NCBI GenBank assembly: GCA_027489295.1
Contig: JAIYAA010000016.1
Location: 1 to 64,000 of the forward strand
Direction of reading: 5' to 3'
DNA: 64,000 bases
Source of the DNA: Sphingomonadales bacterium
GTDB lineage: Bacteria > Pseudomonadota > Alphaproteobacteria > Sphingomonadales > Sphingomonadaceae
The position numbers were made by a program, and so were the translations under genes. Of this stretch, positions 41,404 through 50,255 are shown piece by piece (position 1 is the stretch's first letter; the number at the start of each line of letters is the position of its first letter). The notes under the pieces are model-generated. The model did no database searches and had not been told where the DNA came from. It was given only the letters and a program-made list of their open reading frames with translations.

Positions 41404-41815
41404 TCAGGCCATTCAGTCAGTGCTGAATGAACTGCCGTCGGAAGATGGTCAGCTCAAGTTCAGCTATTCCGAGGCCCAGCGCACGCTCGACAATCCGCCC
41501 GAGGATGAGTTCGCACTGATCCCGGCTGACATCGCAATCGATGTGCTTGGTGTCGAACTGCACGAGGCGCCTGGCTATGACGCTCTCCCAGAGGCAATCT
41601 GGGGACAGATGGCCCGCAACGCCTGGGATTTCGGCGAACGGCGCGCAAACCTTCTGCTACAGGGCTCTCTGCAGGAGTTCGATCGCTTCCATCACATGAC
41701 GGGTGAGCTTGGTTCGGCCGATGTCGAACTGGCCCACAAGCACGAACTGGCCTTGCCAGGCGTGATCGACCGTCGACGCGCAGCCTTGCTGGCCCGCGTC
41801 AAGGAGCGGGTATGA
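41393..41815 (+). CDS. hypothetical protein in lysis cluster, 140 aa
   Basis: Unknown soluble helical protein (LDQAIQSVLNELPSEDGQLK). Overlaps the endolysin start and the membrane protein after it. No membrane segment. Its role is not evident. Confidence 0.6.
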   Translation: MKLDQAIQSVLNELPSEDGQLKFSYSEAQRTLDNPPEDEFALIPADIAIDVLGVELHEAPGYDALPEAIWGQMARNAWDFGERRANLLLQGSLQEFDRFHHMTGELGSADVELAHKHELALPGVIDRRRAALLARVKERV

Positions 41816-42072
41816 ACAAGCTCGCCGACAAGCTCTTTCTCGACAATTGGCCGAAGCGCCGGCGCTGGATGAAGGTCATCCTCGTCTGGGCGATGGCGAA
41901 CGCGCAATACATCATCTTCTTCGGCCAGGACACCGGTCTGCACCAGAACGCTCTCGTGGCGCTTCTGTCGCTGATCTTCGCGATCATCGGCACCTATGTC
42001 TTCGGCGCGACCTGGGACGACAACGACAAGCGCCGGCACCTGCGCATGGATAAGAGCGGGGAGGGCGAGTGA
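41812..42072 (+). CDS. holin candidate, 86 aa, two membrane helices
   Basis: Hydrophobic segments at about 21-38 (VILVWAMANAQYIIFF) and 46-67 (ALVALLSLIFAIIGTYVF) with charged ends, i.e. a class II-like holin topology. Immediately upstream of the spanin genes. Confidence 0.6.
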   Translation: MNKLADKLFLDNWPKRRRWMKVILVWAMANAQYIIFFGQDTGLHQNALVALLSLIFAIIGTYVFGATWDDNDKRRHLRMDKSGEGE

Positions 42073-42467
42073 TGCTTGCCCTCATCGCCAAGGTCGTGAA
42101 GAGCCTCAACATCGAGACGATCGCCTTTGTCGGCATCGCGCTCGCCGGTGCGTGTGCAACCGTCCTCTACTGGAAGACCAGCCAGGCACTGAAGGTCGTC
42201 GAGGCCGAGATCGCCGTCGAGCGTCACAAGCGCCTGCAGGCTGAAGAGCAGCTCGTCGATGCCCAGGAAAAGTTCGACGCCAGGCTGAACGATATCGCCG
42301 CGCTCGAGCGCAATCGCAAAACCAACCGTCTCGAGTTGCAGCCGCTGGCGCGCCGCATCGAAGAGGCAGCCGGAGAAATCCCCAATGCGTCTGAAAGCAG
42401 TCTCGTTGATCGCCTCAATGGCATCAATTTCGATCTTAACCGCATGCTCGAGCACAACAGCCAATAG
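42072..42467 (+). CDS. inner-membrane spanin (Rz-like), 131 aa
   Basis: N-terminal membrane anchor (TIAFVGIALAGACATVLYW) followed by a periplasmic coiled coil (VVEAEIAVERHKRLQAEEQL), as in i-spanins. The Rz1-like gene begins inside it in another frame. ATG at 42072 overlaps the previous stop; a GTG at 42069 is also possible. Confidence 0.8.
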   Translation: MLALIAKVVKSLNIETIAFVGIALAGACATVLYWKTSQALKVVEAEIAVERHKRLQAEEQLVDAQEKFDARLNDIAALERNRKTNRLELQPLARRIEEAAGEIPNASESSLVDRLNGINFDLNRMLEHNSQ

Positions 42468-42699
42468 GCCGGCGCCTGCGGTCACGATCGCCGAATATCA
42501 TCCAGAACTGCCGGATCCGCTTGTCCTCGAAGACGAGCGCTTCGTCGTGTGTCCCAACGAGGATCCGGACACCTATCTGTGCATGACACCATCCGACGCA
42601 CGCAAGGTCAGCCGGAACAAGATGAAGACGCTCGAGTGGTCCAAGGATGCTCGTGCGGTCATCGACTTCTACGCCGGTTCCGGAAGCCGTGCGCAGTAA
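42385..42699 (+). CDS. outer-membrane spanin lipoprotein (Rz1-like), 104 aa
   Basis: Signal sequence MRLKAVSLIASMASISILTA with lipobox LTAC (Cys21) and serines after it, then a proline-containing region (NRPAPAVTIAEYHPELPDP). Starts within the Rz-like gene and extends beyond it. Pairs with the i-spanin to fuse inner and outer membranes at lysis. Longer than lambda Rz1, with two extra cysteines (VVCPNEDP, YLCMT). Confidence 0.85.
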   Translation: MRLKAVSLIASMASISILTACSSTTANRPAPAVTIAEYHPELPDPLVLEDERFVVCPNEDPDTYLCMTPSDARKVSRNKMKTLEWSKDARAVIDFYAGSGSRAQ

Positions 42700-42760
42700 T
42701 TAGATTCTATTCTATAGAGAGAAGATAATAATATGACTGACGATGGACCGGATTGTGTCA
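42693..42760. repeat. AT-rich element C
   Basis: CAGTAATTAGATTCTATT, an AT-rich core, then 28 bp (42733-42760) identical to 15880-15907 of element B. It overlaps the start codon and first nine codons of the phosphoesterase gene, so the conserved DNA is coding here but non-coding at B. Confidence 0.7.
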
Positions 42761-44589
42761 ACTTTTCAGCCGCTGATATTCACTTTGCGGACGTCTATAA
42801 CGACACCGGCCGGTTCCCGAACCTGACTGATGTGGCTCTTGAGCTCGGTCTTTCCTACCAGACTGTCCGGAACAAAGCCTGCATCCTGAAGGGCAAGGCA
42901 AAGCGCGGCGAGAAAGTGCCGGCGCTCATCTCCCGCGTCATCGCCGCAAAGGAGCGCGAACCGGAGAACCCGCGCAAGCACGCCCGGGCCAGAGCAACGA
43001 TCCTCGAGGATGAGCTTCGCGGCCTCCTGACCTCGTCCCGCTATCCGGTCATCAACACTGGCGCTGTCACGGTCGATAGCTCGATCGGCACGCGCTACGA
43101 CAAGCTCACCGGCAAGACCCGCGAGATCGAAGGCACACCGCGCACCTGGCTGACCGAGACGCTGCGGGTTGAAGGCGTCGAAGATCCGCGCGGCCGGCGC
43201 TTCCTGTTCACCGGCGCCCAGAACGACGCCGAGATCCATGAGGATTTCTGGAAGAACCTTCAGGCTTATGCCGACTTCATGGATGCCGACATCGTCATCG
43301 GTCCCGGCACCTACGAGACCCAGTGGTGGGCTGAAAACAATCCAGCCGTTCGATCCTACGCCGAGGAGATCCGCGAGTATCTCTGCTTTGGTCGAATGGA
43401 GATCGGCGACAACTTCGTATTCGCCGGCGAAATGAACATGCTGCCGACGGCCAACCGGCCGATCAGCGACCTCACGACCTATAGCCAGGGCAAGTGGATG
43501 GTCTTTCCGCATGCAAAGATCCAGCTCAAGTCCGTGCCGACGCTCGATCCCGCAAAGCAGGCGCATCAGGTCATGACGACCGGCATGGTCACGAAGCCGA
43601 AGATCATCCCGCGCAAGGCCGGCATCAAGTCGCTGTCTCACCATACGATCGGCGCGACGATGGTCGAGTTCGACCAGGATGGAGATCACTTCTGCCGGCA
43701 GATCACCGCGGGCGAAGACGGCGCCTTCTATGACCTCGAGTTCTATGTCTGTGCTGGCGAGGTGACGCTGCATGCAGGCGTCGACGCGATCAACATGGGC
43801 GACTTCCATACAGCCAAGATGATCGACCAGAGCGCCGACGCTACCTTCCGGTCGCCTGACTCCATCGTGCGCGTCCTGAACGCCAAGCGGGCCTTCCTGC
43901 ACGACGTCCACGACAACGAGAGCCGCAACCATCACCACGTCCACGACAACGCCCATTCCTACGAGATGGCCTATCGCGGGCGCGAGAGCGTCTTTGACGA
44001 ACTGCGCGGGGTCGCCGAGATCATCGAGGAGCTGTCGCGCACGGTTGCAGTGACGGTCGTAGAGTCGAACCATGATATCGCGCTGGAGCGTTACGTCCGG
44101 GAAGGGCGCTACCGCAATGACGGCATCAATATCAGGCTCGGCCTGCAGCTCGAGGACGTCTACCTTGCCTGGCGCGAACGGGTGGCTGACGCAATCGACG
44201 CAGGCGGCACGCCCGAGAGCTTCTCGCTGCTGGAATATGCGGTGTCGATGGTCGCCGACAAGAACGACCTCGATCTGTCGAACGTCGAATGGGTGCATGA
44301 CGGGCGCAGCTACGTGCTGAACGGCGTCGAGTGCGGTCATCACGGCTTCCGCGGTGCAAATGGCGCTCGAGGCTCGGTCGCCGGCTACGCCTCGCTCGGC
44401 CGCAAGATGACGATCGGCGACAAGCACTGCCCGGAAATCTGCGACCTGGTCTATGTGAGCGGCGTGATGAACCTGCAGCATGGCTACAACAAGGGCCCGT
44501 CAGGCTGGGCTGTCGCGCATGTTGTGCAGTATCCGGATGGAAATCGCACGCTTATCACGCTGCAAAAGGGCAAGTGGCGGGCGGCGTAA
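42733..44589 (+). CDS. HTH plus calcineurin-like phosphoesterase, 618 aa
   Basis: N-terminal HTH (about 25-60, PNLTDVALELGLSYQTVRNK). The C-terminal half carries metallophosphoesterase signatures: GDFH (near 357), histidine-rich DVHDNESRNHHHVHD, ESNHD (GNHD-type) and ECGHHG. Such proteins are nucleases or phosphatases. T5 A1 is a phage protein of this general kind, but relation is not shown. It starts inside element C and may be expressed separately from lysis genes. Role could be DNA processing at packaging or host-DNA degradation. Confidence 0.65.
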   Translation: MTDDGPDCVNFSAADIHFADVYNDTGRFPNLTDVALELGLSYQTVRNKACILKGKAKRGEKVPALISRVIAAKEREPENPRKHARARATILEDELRGLLTSSRYPVINTGAVTVDSSIGTRYDKLTGKTREIEGTPRTWLTETLRVEGVEDPRGRRFLFTGAQNDAEIHEDFWKNLQAYADFMDADIVIGPGTYETQWWAENNPAVRSYAEEIREYLCFGRMEIGDNFVFAGEMNMLPTANRPISDLTTYSQGKWMVFPHAKIQLKSVPTLDPAKQAHQVMTTGMVTKPKIIPRKAGIKSLSHHTIGATMVEFDQDGDHFCRQITAGEDGAFYDLEFYVCAGEVTLHAGVDAINMGDFHTAKMIDQSADATFRSPDSIVRVLNAKRAFLHDVHDNESRNHHHVHDNAHSYEMAYRGRESVFDELRGVAEIIEELSRTVAVTVVESNHDIALERYVREGRYRNDGINIRLGLQLEDVYLAWRERVADAIDAGGTPESFSLLEYAVSMVADKNDLDLSNVEWVHDGRSYVLNGVECGHHGFRGANGARGSVAGYASLGRKMTIGDKHCPEICDLVYVSGVMNLQHGYNKGPSGWAVAHVVQYPDGNRTLITLQKGKWRAA

Positions 44590-44591
44590 TC

Positions 44592-44632
44592 AGTCAATAC
44601 TGATTGCGCATTTGGTCCGTCAGGTGTTAAAA
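44592..44632 (+). promoter_or_regulatory. fibre promoter with operator 21 at the -35
   Basis: Operator AGTCAATACTGATT (44592-44605) overlaps TTGCGC (44604-44609); 17 bp on is TTAAAA (44627-44632). It serves genes 44659 onward. Confidence 0.6.
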
Positions 44633-44658
44633 TTGGGCTCGCTGCAATGGAGTGGGCC

Positions 44659-45003
44659 ATGTCCAAGAAGTTCAAAGGTCAGATCATCACGACGGGCTAC
44701 GACTGGACCATCCAGTTCAGCTTCGAAAACTCGGCGCATGTCTTTCCTGAGACGGCGACTTTTGTCAGCCAGCTCCGGCGCGATCCGAATGTCGATGATG
44801 TTCTGGCCACACTGACGTCCGCGAACGGCGGGGTCACGCGCATCTCCGACAAGATCATTCAGCTCCGCCTCGAGGGCGACATCACGAAGGACTGGCCGGC
44901 ACGCACCGTCTGGCTCGACGTCGTGCGCACTGACCTCGGGCACGAACATCTCGGCTTCATTCTCAAAGTGCCCGTGCGGCGCGCGATCACCAGGGGCATC
45001 TGA
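44659..45003 (+). CDS. hypothetical fibre-region protein, 114 aa
   Basis: ATG at 44659 is preferred to 44647 because TGGAGTGGG is just upstream. Beta-rich (YDWTIQFSFENSAHVFPETA), ending in RRAITRGI. Unknown; proteins of this kind are often beside tail-fibre genes. Overlaps the fibre gene by one base. Confidence 0.65.
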   Translation: MSKKFKGQIITTGYDWTIQFSFENSAHVFPETATFVSQLRRDPNVDDVLATLTSANGGVTRISDKIIQLRLEGDITKDWPARTVWLDVVRTDLGHEHLGFILKVPVRRAITRGI

Positions 45004-47441
45004 TGCAGGATATCATCATCATCGATTCCGACTACGAAGAGCTGGAGCTCTTCAGCGGCGACGCAATTGCGCCCGAGGTTGTCGCCTTCGCCGTCGGGCC
45101 GAAGGGCGAGCCGGGTCTGCGCGGCGACATCACGCCCGAAGCGACCGCTGCACTGCTTGAAATCCGGGACGCGCGCGGCGAGATCGTTCTATCGGCCGGC
45201 GATGCACGCGCCTCGAAGCAGGCTGCCGCCCTCTCGGAAGAGAACGCGCGCCTGTTTGCCGAAAGTGCAGGTGACGATGCGACGCAGGCGATGGCATCAG
45301 AGCTTGCTGCTGCTGACTCCGAGTTTCGCGCAGCCGAGAGCGAGCAGAACGCCGCTCAGGCAAATGTTCAGGTGCAGGCTGCCCGCATCGAGATCCTCAA
45401 TGCTCGTGACCAGGTAGTCGCGGACAAGGGCCTCGTCTCGACGGCTCGAGATCAGGCGCAGACGGCAAGCAATGATGCGGCAACCGCTCTTGGCGAGACC
45501 GTCACGGCGCGTAATGCCGCGCAGACCGCCCGAGCTGACGCGATCGCCGCCCGCAACACCGCCCAGACGCATGCGGCAAACGCCCTGCAGTCGGCACAGA
45601 ACGCTGCGACCTTCGACCCGGCCCAGTTCGTCTCACGGGCAAGCAACGGTTCGACCTTCGCCGACCCTGCACAGGTGCGCGTCAATATCGGCGCGCAGGC
45701 GGCGCTCGCTGCTGTCACGCTCGCAGAGATCACGGCCGGCGTCAGCCTCGAGGCTCGTCTCTGGAGCGCAGACGCCGTTCGTCGCGCCGCTGAACACTTT
45801 GCCGGCCAGGTGACGCACGATATCAGTCAGATCAATGGCCTCGGCACTGCGCTGAGCGATCTCGATACTGACATCTCCAGCCTGCAGACTCAGATCTCGA
45901 CCAAGGCAAGCGCAAACTCGCCTGTGCTCACCGGCACGCCGACGGCGCCGACCGCAGCGCTGACGACCGACAATGACCAGCTTGCCACGACCAGCTTCGT
46001 CTGGAATGTCTATCGGCAGTTGACCGATGGCGCCGACCAGGCCTTCGATACGTTCCGCGAGATCCAGGACTGGATTGAGCAGCACGGGCAGGATGCGGCC
46101 GACATTGTCACGCAGCTCGGCACCAAGGCCAATATCAACCACACGCACGCAATTCTCGACATCACCGGTCTGCGCGGCGAGCTCGATGCGCTGACTACTG
46201 GTCTTGGACTGCGCGCACCGCTCGCATCGCCGGCACTGACGGGTAGCCCGACCGCGCCGACGCAGCCAGCGACCGACAATTCGACGAAGATTGCCACGAC
46301 TGCTCAGGTGCAGGCGGCGATCGCGGCTGCAGGTCTGGCTTCCGAGGGTCATACGCATGTCGCAGCCGACATCACTGATTTGCAGACGCTCTTGGATGCA
46401 AAGGCGAACTCGAGCCACAATCACACGATTGCCCAGGTGACAAACCTGCAGACCTCGCTGGATGCCAAGGCTCCGCTTGCCTCACCGGCATTTACCGGCA
46501 ATCCGACTGCAAGCACTCAGGCGACCGGCAATAACTCTACCCGGCTGGCCACGACCGCATTCGTCGCAACGGCTGTCGCCAACATGGGCGCGACCAAGGC
46601 CAATTCGACGCATGGGCATGCCATTGGCGATGTAACCAATCTGCAGACCTCGCTCGACGCCAAGGCTCCGCTGGCTTCGCCGGCCCTGACCGGTAATCCG
46701 ACCGCACCGACACAGGCGCAGTCCGACAATTCGACCCGCGTTGCTACTACTGCCTTCGTGAAGGGTGGTCTGGCCGAGAAGCTCAGCTTGACCGGTGGCA
46801 CGCTGACCGGCGAGCTGATCCTCGCGGCAAGCACGGCAAGCATCGTGCCGATTGTCATCCCGCACGGTCTGGTGCCGACCGCAACGGCTGCCGGCGACCT
46901 GTGGTCTACAACGTCTGGCCTCTTCATGAACATCAACGGCGCGGTCAATGCGTTCTGGACCGACGTCAACATGGCAGCGGTTGCCCAGGCTGAAGCTGAA
47001 GCGGGAACGGCGACCGTTGCGCGCGCCTGGACCGCTCAGCGCGTTCGACAGTCCATCGCGGCCTACGCGCTCCCTCTGACGGGCGGTGCGCTCTCTGGTG
47101 CGCTTTCAGTCGCTGGTGACGTCAACGTCACGGGCAACATCGTCGCGTCAGGTAACGTCACGGGCTTCTCTGACGCGCGTCTGAAGAGCGACGTCGAAAC
47201 CATTGAAGACGCCCTCGACCTCGTCATGCGCATGCGTGGTGTCCGCTACACGATGAATGGCGAGCGCTCGATGGGTGTCATCGCGCAGGAAATGCTGCCG
47301 GTCGCTCCCGAACTGGTTCGCCAGCCCTCGAGCGAGAGCGACATGCTGGCTGTCGCCTACGGCAATACCGTTGGCGTCCTTATCGAAGCGATCAAGGCGC
47401 TGAAGGCCGAGGTTGATGAACTTCGGAAGGAGGCTGCATGA
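45003..47441 (+). CDS. tail fibre with C-terminal S74 intramolecular chaperone, 812 aa
   Basis: Helical N-terminal attachment region rich in Ala/Gln heptads (about 60-215), a shaft of repeated units (LASPALTGNPTAPTQ with AIGDVTNLQTSLDAKA, about 300-600), and a C-terminal chaperone (about 723-812, SDARLKSDVETIEDALD, GVIAQEMLPVAPELV) of the peptidase S74 family, which trimerises the fibre and then cuts itself off. Expected cleavage is just before or at Ser723. Confidence 0.85.
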   Translation: MQDIIIIDSDYEELELFSGDAIAPEVVAFAVGPKGEPGLRGDITPEATAALLEIRDARGEIVLSAGDARASKQAAALSEENARLFAESAGDDATQAMASELAAADSEFRAAESEQNAAQANVQVQAARIEILNARDQVVADKGLVSTARDQAQTASNDAATALGETVTARNAAQTARADAIAARNTAQTHAANALQSAQNAATFDPAQFVSRASNGSTFADPAQVRVNIGAQAALAAVTLAEITAGVSLEARLWSADAVRRAAEHFAGQVTHDISQINGLGTALSDLDTDISSLQTQISTKASANSPVLTGTPTAPTAALTTDNDQLATTSFVWNVYRQLTDGADQAFDTFREIQDWIEQHGQDAADIVTQLGTKANINHTHAILDITGLRGELDALTTGLGLRAPLASPALTGSPTAPTQPATDNSTKIATTAQVQAAIAAAGLASEGHTHVAADITDLQTLLDAKANSSHNHTIAQVTNLQTSLDAKAPLASPAFTGNPTASTQATGNNSTRLATTAFVATAVANMGATKANSTHGHAIGDVTNLQTSLDAKAPLASPALTGNPTAPTQAQSDNSTRVATTAFVKGGLAEKLSLTGGTLTGELILAASTASIVPIVIPHGLVPTATAAGDLWSTTSGLFMNINGAVNAFWTDVNMAAVAQAEAEAGTATVARAWTAQRVRQSIAAYALPLTGGALSGALSVAGDVNVTGNIVASGNVTGFSDARLKSDVETIEDALDLVMRMRGVRYTMNGERSMGVIAQEMLPVAPELVRQPSSESDMLAVAYGNTVGVLIEAIKALKAEVDELRKEAA

Positions 47442-48589
47442 CGCTTCCCTCTTCCGGCCCGCTGAGCTTCTCGCAGGTCAATGTTGAACTCGCCAAGGCA
47501 TCAAACGCCTTGATCGGACTCAACGATACCGCTGTGCGCAATCTCGCCCAGAAATCGAGCGGTATCATCGCCTTCAGCGATCTGCTGGGTAAGACCGGCG
47601 TCATTCGCAAGACGGTAAGCTCGAACACGACCAATCTCGTTTTGCAAAACCTCTTTACCGCCGAGGAATGGACCTCCTCGGCGCCAAAGGAGGTTGTGAT
47701 TGCAGCAGGCGTGACTATCGGATCGGCCAATCCGGCCGTCGCGGCTGTGCGAACTGGAGCCGGCGCGGGCGGCAGCGTCACGCTGATCGACGAAGGCGCT
47801 ATTTACGGCGCGGGCGGGGTAGCGAATTCTGGTGCTGGCGGGCATGCTGTCGAAACTCAGATCGCATTGATTATCGATAATGCCGGCGAGATCAGAGGAG
47901 GCGGCGCAGGGGGCGGCAAGGGCGGAAAGGGCGGCACGGGTGGAGCGGGTTCGACGACGAACATTGTTCGTGAGCCCGCCTCTGGTGAAATTTACCAGAA
48001 TATGTGGTCCAGCGGCAATTTCGGTGTTCCGGACTATCTGTGGGGTCTCTATGTCGCGAATGGGCAGCAGACGATTCTCTGGAACTACACGCCGCAAAAC
48101 GCGCCGGCGAATACCTGGAATCCGCCTAATGGCGTGACTACTTTTACGGTTGGGGGCTACACCTATTATCGCGGTGCTTTTCGTGAGCAGATCGATAACT
48201 TTGGTCAGACGCAGTATTTCGGGATTTACCGCACCTATAATGGTGGCACCATTTCTACCGCGGGCGGCGTAGGTGGCGACGGCGGGAACAGCGGTGTCGG
48301 TCGCGGCTTCAATCAGACGCCCACGGCTGGTGTCGCTGGCGCCAACGGTGCGGCTGGTGGAACGAATGCCGGCGCGGGCGGCAAAGGTGGCATGGGTGGC
48401 ACTGGTGGAGAATGGGGCCTGGCTGGCAGCGCTGGAAACACCGGCGCAACTGGCGCCGCTGGTAACGCAGGTGCTGGCCTAGCGGGTGCTGCGGGCGCTG
48501 CAGGCGGCACGCCTGGCAAGGCCGTGAACATTCTAGCGGGTGGCTCTGTCGTCTGGCTTCGAACCGGCACACGCAGCGGCGCATTTTAA
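47438..48589 (+). CDS. glycine-rich distal adhesin, 383 aa
   Basis: Starts by overlap with the fibre gene. N-terminal SSGPLSFSQVNVELAKA segment is typical of phage structural adapters; glycine-rich motifs at about 150-172 (GGGAGGGKGGKGGTGG) and 278-365 (GGKGGMGGTGG and others) could pack as polyglycine II helices, as in T-even gp38-type adhesins such as S16 gp38. Likely the receptor-binding cap of the fibre. Loops between glycine runs would set specificity. Confidence 0.75.
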   Translation: MTLPSSGPLSFSQVNVELAKASNALIGLNDTAVRNLAQKSSGIIAFSDLLGKTGVIRKTVSSNTTNLVLQNLFTAEEWTSSAPKEVVIAAGVTIGSANPAVAAVRTGAGAGGSVTLIDEGAIYGAGGVANSGAGGHAVETQIALIIDNAGEIRGGGAGGGKGGKGGTGGAGSTTNIVREPASGEIYQNMWSSGNFGVPDYLWGLYVANGQQTILWNYTPQNAPANTWNPPNGVTTFTVGGYTYYRGAFREQIDNFGQTQYFGIYRTYNGGTISTAGGVGGDGGNSGVGRGFNQTPTAGVAGANGAAGGTNAGAGGKGGMGGTGGEWGLAGSAGNTGATGAAGNAGAGLAGAAGAAGGTPGKAVNILAGGSVVWLRTGTRSGAF

Positions 48590-48603
48590 TTGGTGATCTG
48601 CTA

Positions 48604-48641
48604 AGTCAATACTTACTGACTGCCAATCTTTCGCGTACACT
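48604..48641 (+). promoter_or_regulatory. operator 22 and a -10-like TACACT before phoH
   Basis: AGTCAATACTTACT (48604-48617, one extra substitution) and TACACTATG at 48636-48644, the same -10 as at the capsid promoter. The -35 is poor (TTACTG). Confidence 0.5.
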
Positions 48642-48671
48642 ATGGGACATCGTAATGCTCTGGAGTTTCCG

Positions 48672-49496
48672 ATGTCCCAGTCTCGCAAGGCCGCTAACCG
48701 TCAAGACCGTCGTGCCGATCGCCGCTCTCCCTACAAAGATCAGAAACTCGTTCACAAGGCCGCTGAAGAGGCCCAGCGAAAGGAAGCCGTAAAGCCCCGC
48801 GGCGAGCCCGTTCGTCCGCTCACCGATGGCCAGCGCGCCTATGACGCTGCATTCAAGTCAGCCGACATCATCTATGGCATCGGGCCGGCCGGCACGGGTA
48901 AGACCTGGTTCGCCGTTCAGCGCGCCGCAGAGGCCTTCAAGGACGGCCTGATCGACAAGATCTACGTCACCCGACCCAATGTCGACGTCGAGCGTGGCTT
49001 CGGCTTTCTGCCGGGCGAGCTGGAAGAGAAGTATGCACCCTACTTGGTGCCGCTCGAGGAAGCCTTTATCGAGGCCTTCGGCTCGTCGCTCTATGAGCTC
49101 CTGGTCAAGCGCGAGGCTATCGAGGCCGTTCCCCTGGCATTCATGCGCGGTCGCACACTCAAGAATGCCTGGGTGATCGCCGACGAAATGCAGAACGCCA
49201 CCGAAACCGAGTTTCTGATGATGCTGACCCGCTTCGGTGAAGGCGCCAAGTTCATCATCAATGGCGATCCGCGCCAGATCGACCGCGGCGTCCGCTCGGG
49301 CCTGATGGATTCCGTCCGGCGCGTCGGTCGACTGCAGGAAGCAGCCGTCATCACGTTCTCGGATAAAGACATTGTTCGGCACGGGGTCGTGCAGAAAATC
49401 GTCGAGGCTTACGCAAAGCCGTCTCAAGAAGTCTATTCAGTCACGAGCGAAACTGATCGCTCTGGACTGGAAAGAACCTTGAATGTCGCTGCCTGA
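48672..49496 (+). CDS. phoH: PhoH-like ATPase, 274 aa
   Basis: Walker A GPAGTGKTW (about 78-86) and Walker B-like VIADEMQNA (about 175-183) with NGDPRQID, characteristic of PhoH. N-terminal 45 residues are basic. Start at 48672 with GGAG 7 bases upstream is preferred to 48642. Function in phages is uncertain; common in marine and alphaproteobacterial phages; an RNA helicase or phosphate-stress ATPase is proposed. Confidence 0.85.
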   Translation: MSQSRKAANRQDRRADRRSPYKDQKLVHKAAEEAQRKEAVKPRGEPVRPLTDGQRAYDAAFKSADIIYGIGPAGTGKTWFAVQRAAEAFKDGLIDKIYVTRPNVDVERGFGFLPGELEEKYAPYLVPLEEAFIEAFGSSLYELLVKREAIEAVPLAFMRGRTLKNAWVIADEMQNATETEFLMMLTRFGEGAKFIINGDPRQIDRGVRSGLMDSVRRVGRLQEAAVITFSDKDIVRHGVVQKIVEAYAKPSQEVYSVTSETDRSGLERTLNVAA

Positions 49497-50193
49497 AGAA
49501 CATGAACGTCTGAACCCGCTTGAAGGCGATATCTTCGCCTTCAAGCACATCGACAAGAAACTGACCAAGCTCGATCCCGAATTGTTCCGGACCAAATGGT
49601 TCGACTATCGGATGATGACGCCCCTCGAGGCGACCGAAGTCTACATCAACGCCTTTGCCGAAATTTATCGCGGCTACTTCGCCAGGGAGATCGACCGGCG
49701 CAGTGCAGCTCATGTTCGGCTGCCGACCTATGCAGCTCTGATCGCAGGCGTCGAGGCTGGCGATCGCAAGCACAAGACCTTTCTGTCAGGCTGCTGGCGC
49801 GGCCGACAGGTCGCAGATGCTCTCGGCATGCCCTATACCGACTTCATTCACACCGTCATGGGCTACAGGCTGCGCTTCTGGTCACAGGATCACCTGCCGC
49901 GCCCGCACCAGCTCTACAGCATGGCCGACGTCGAGCGCACCCAGACGCGCTGGGAGGAGATGCAGAAGGGCAAGCTCTATCTCGCCGAGCATCCGGCCTA
50001 CATGATCCAGAACTATGCGGATCTCGCGCACCAGAACGACTATCACGAATGGCTCTTCGCCCAGGCTTCGACGCGCATGAATCCCTGGGAGACGCTGGCG
50101 ATCCTCGTCAATGACGACATGCTGCCCCTGACCAAGGTCGAGGCGCGCTTCGACGAGGAAATGGTAGAGCGCGTCTATCGTCATCTCCATTAG
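49483..50193 (+). CDS. hypothetical protein, 236 aa
   Basis: Not recognised. Overlaps the end of phoH by 14 bp. Mostly helical, many aromatics (WFDYRMMTPLEATEVYINAF), a possible HTH near 105-125 (GRQVADALGMPYTDFIHTVM). It precedes the replication helicase, so a replication-linked role is possible. Confidence 0.6.
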   Translation: MSLPEEHERLNPLEGDIFAFKHIDKKLTKLDPELFRTKWFDYRMMTPLEATEVYINAFAEIYRGYFAREIDRRSAAHVRLPTYAALIAGVEAGDRKHKTFLSGCWRGRQVADALGMPYTDFIHTVMGYRLRFWSQDHLPRPHQLYSMADVERTQTRWEEMQKGKLYLAEHPAYMIQNYADLAHQNDYHEWLFAQASTRMNPWETLAILVNDDMLPLTKVEARFDEEMVERVYRHLH

Positions 50194-50225
50194 CATCCCG
50201 ATGATTTTTTCGCTATTACGTGATA

Positions 50226-50239
50226 AGTCAACACTGATT
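50226..50239. promoter_or_regulatory. palindromic operator 23 (AGTCAACACTGATT)
   Basis: Preceded by TATTACGTGATA; 16 bp before the helicase start, close to the ribosome site AAGGAG. Confidence 0.6.
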
Positions 50240-50255
50240 GACTGAAGGAGTATCA

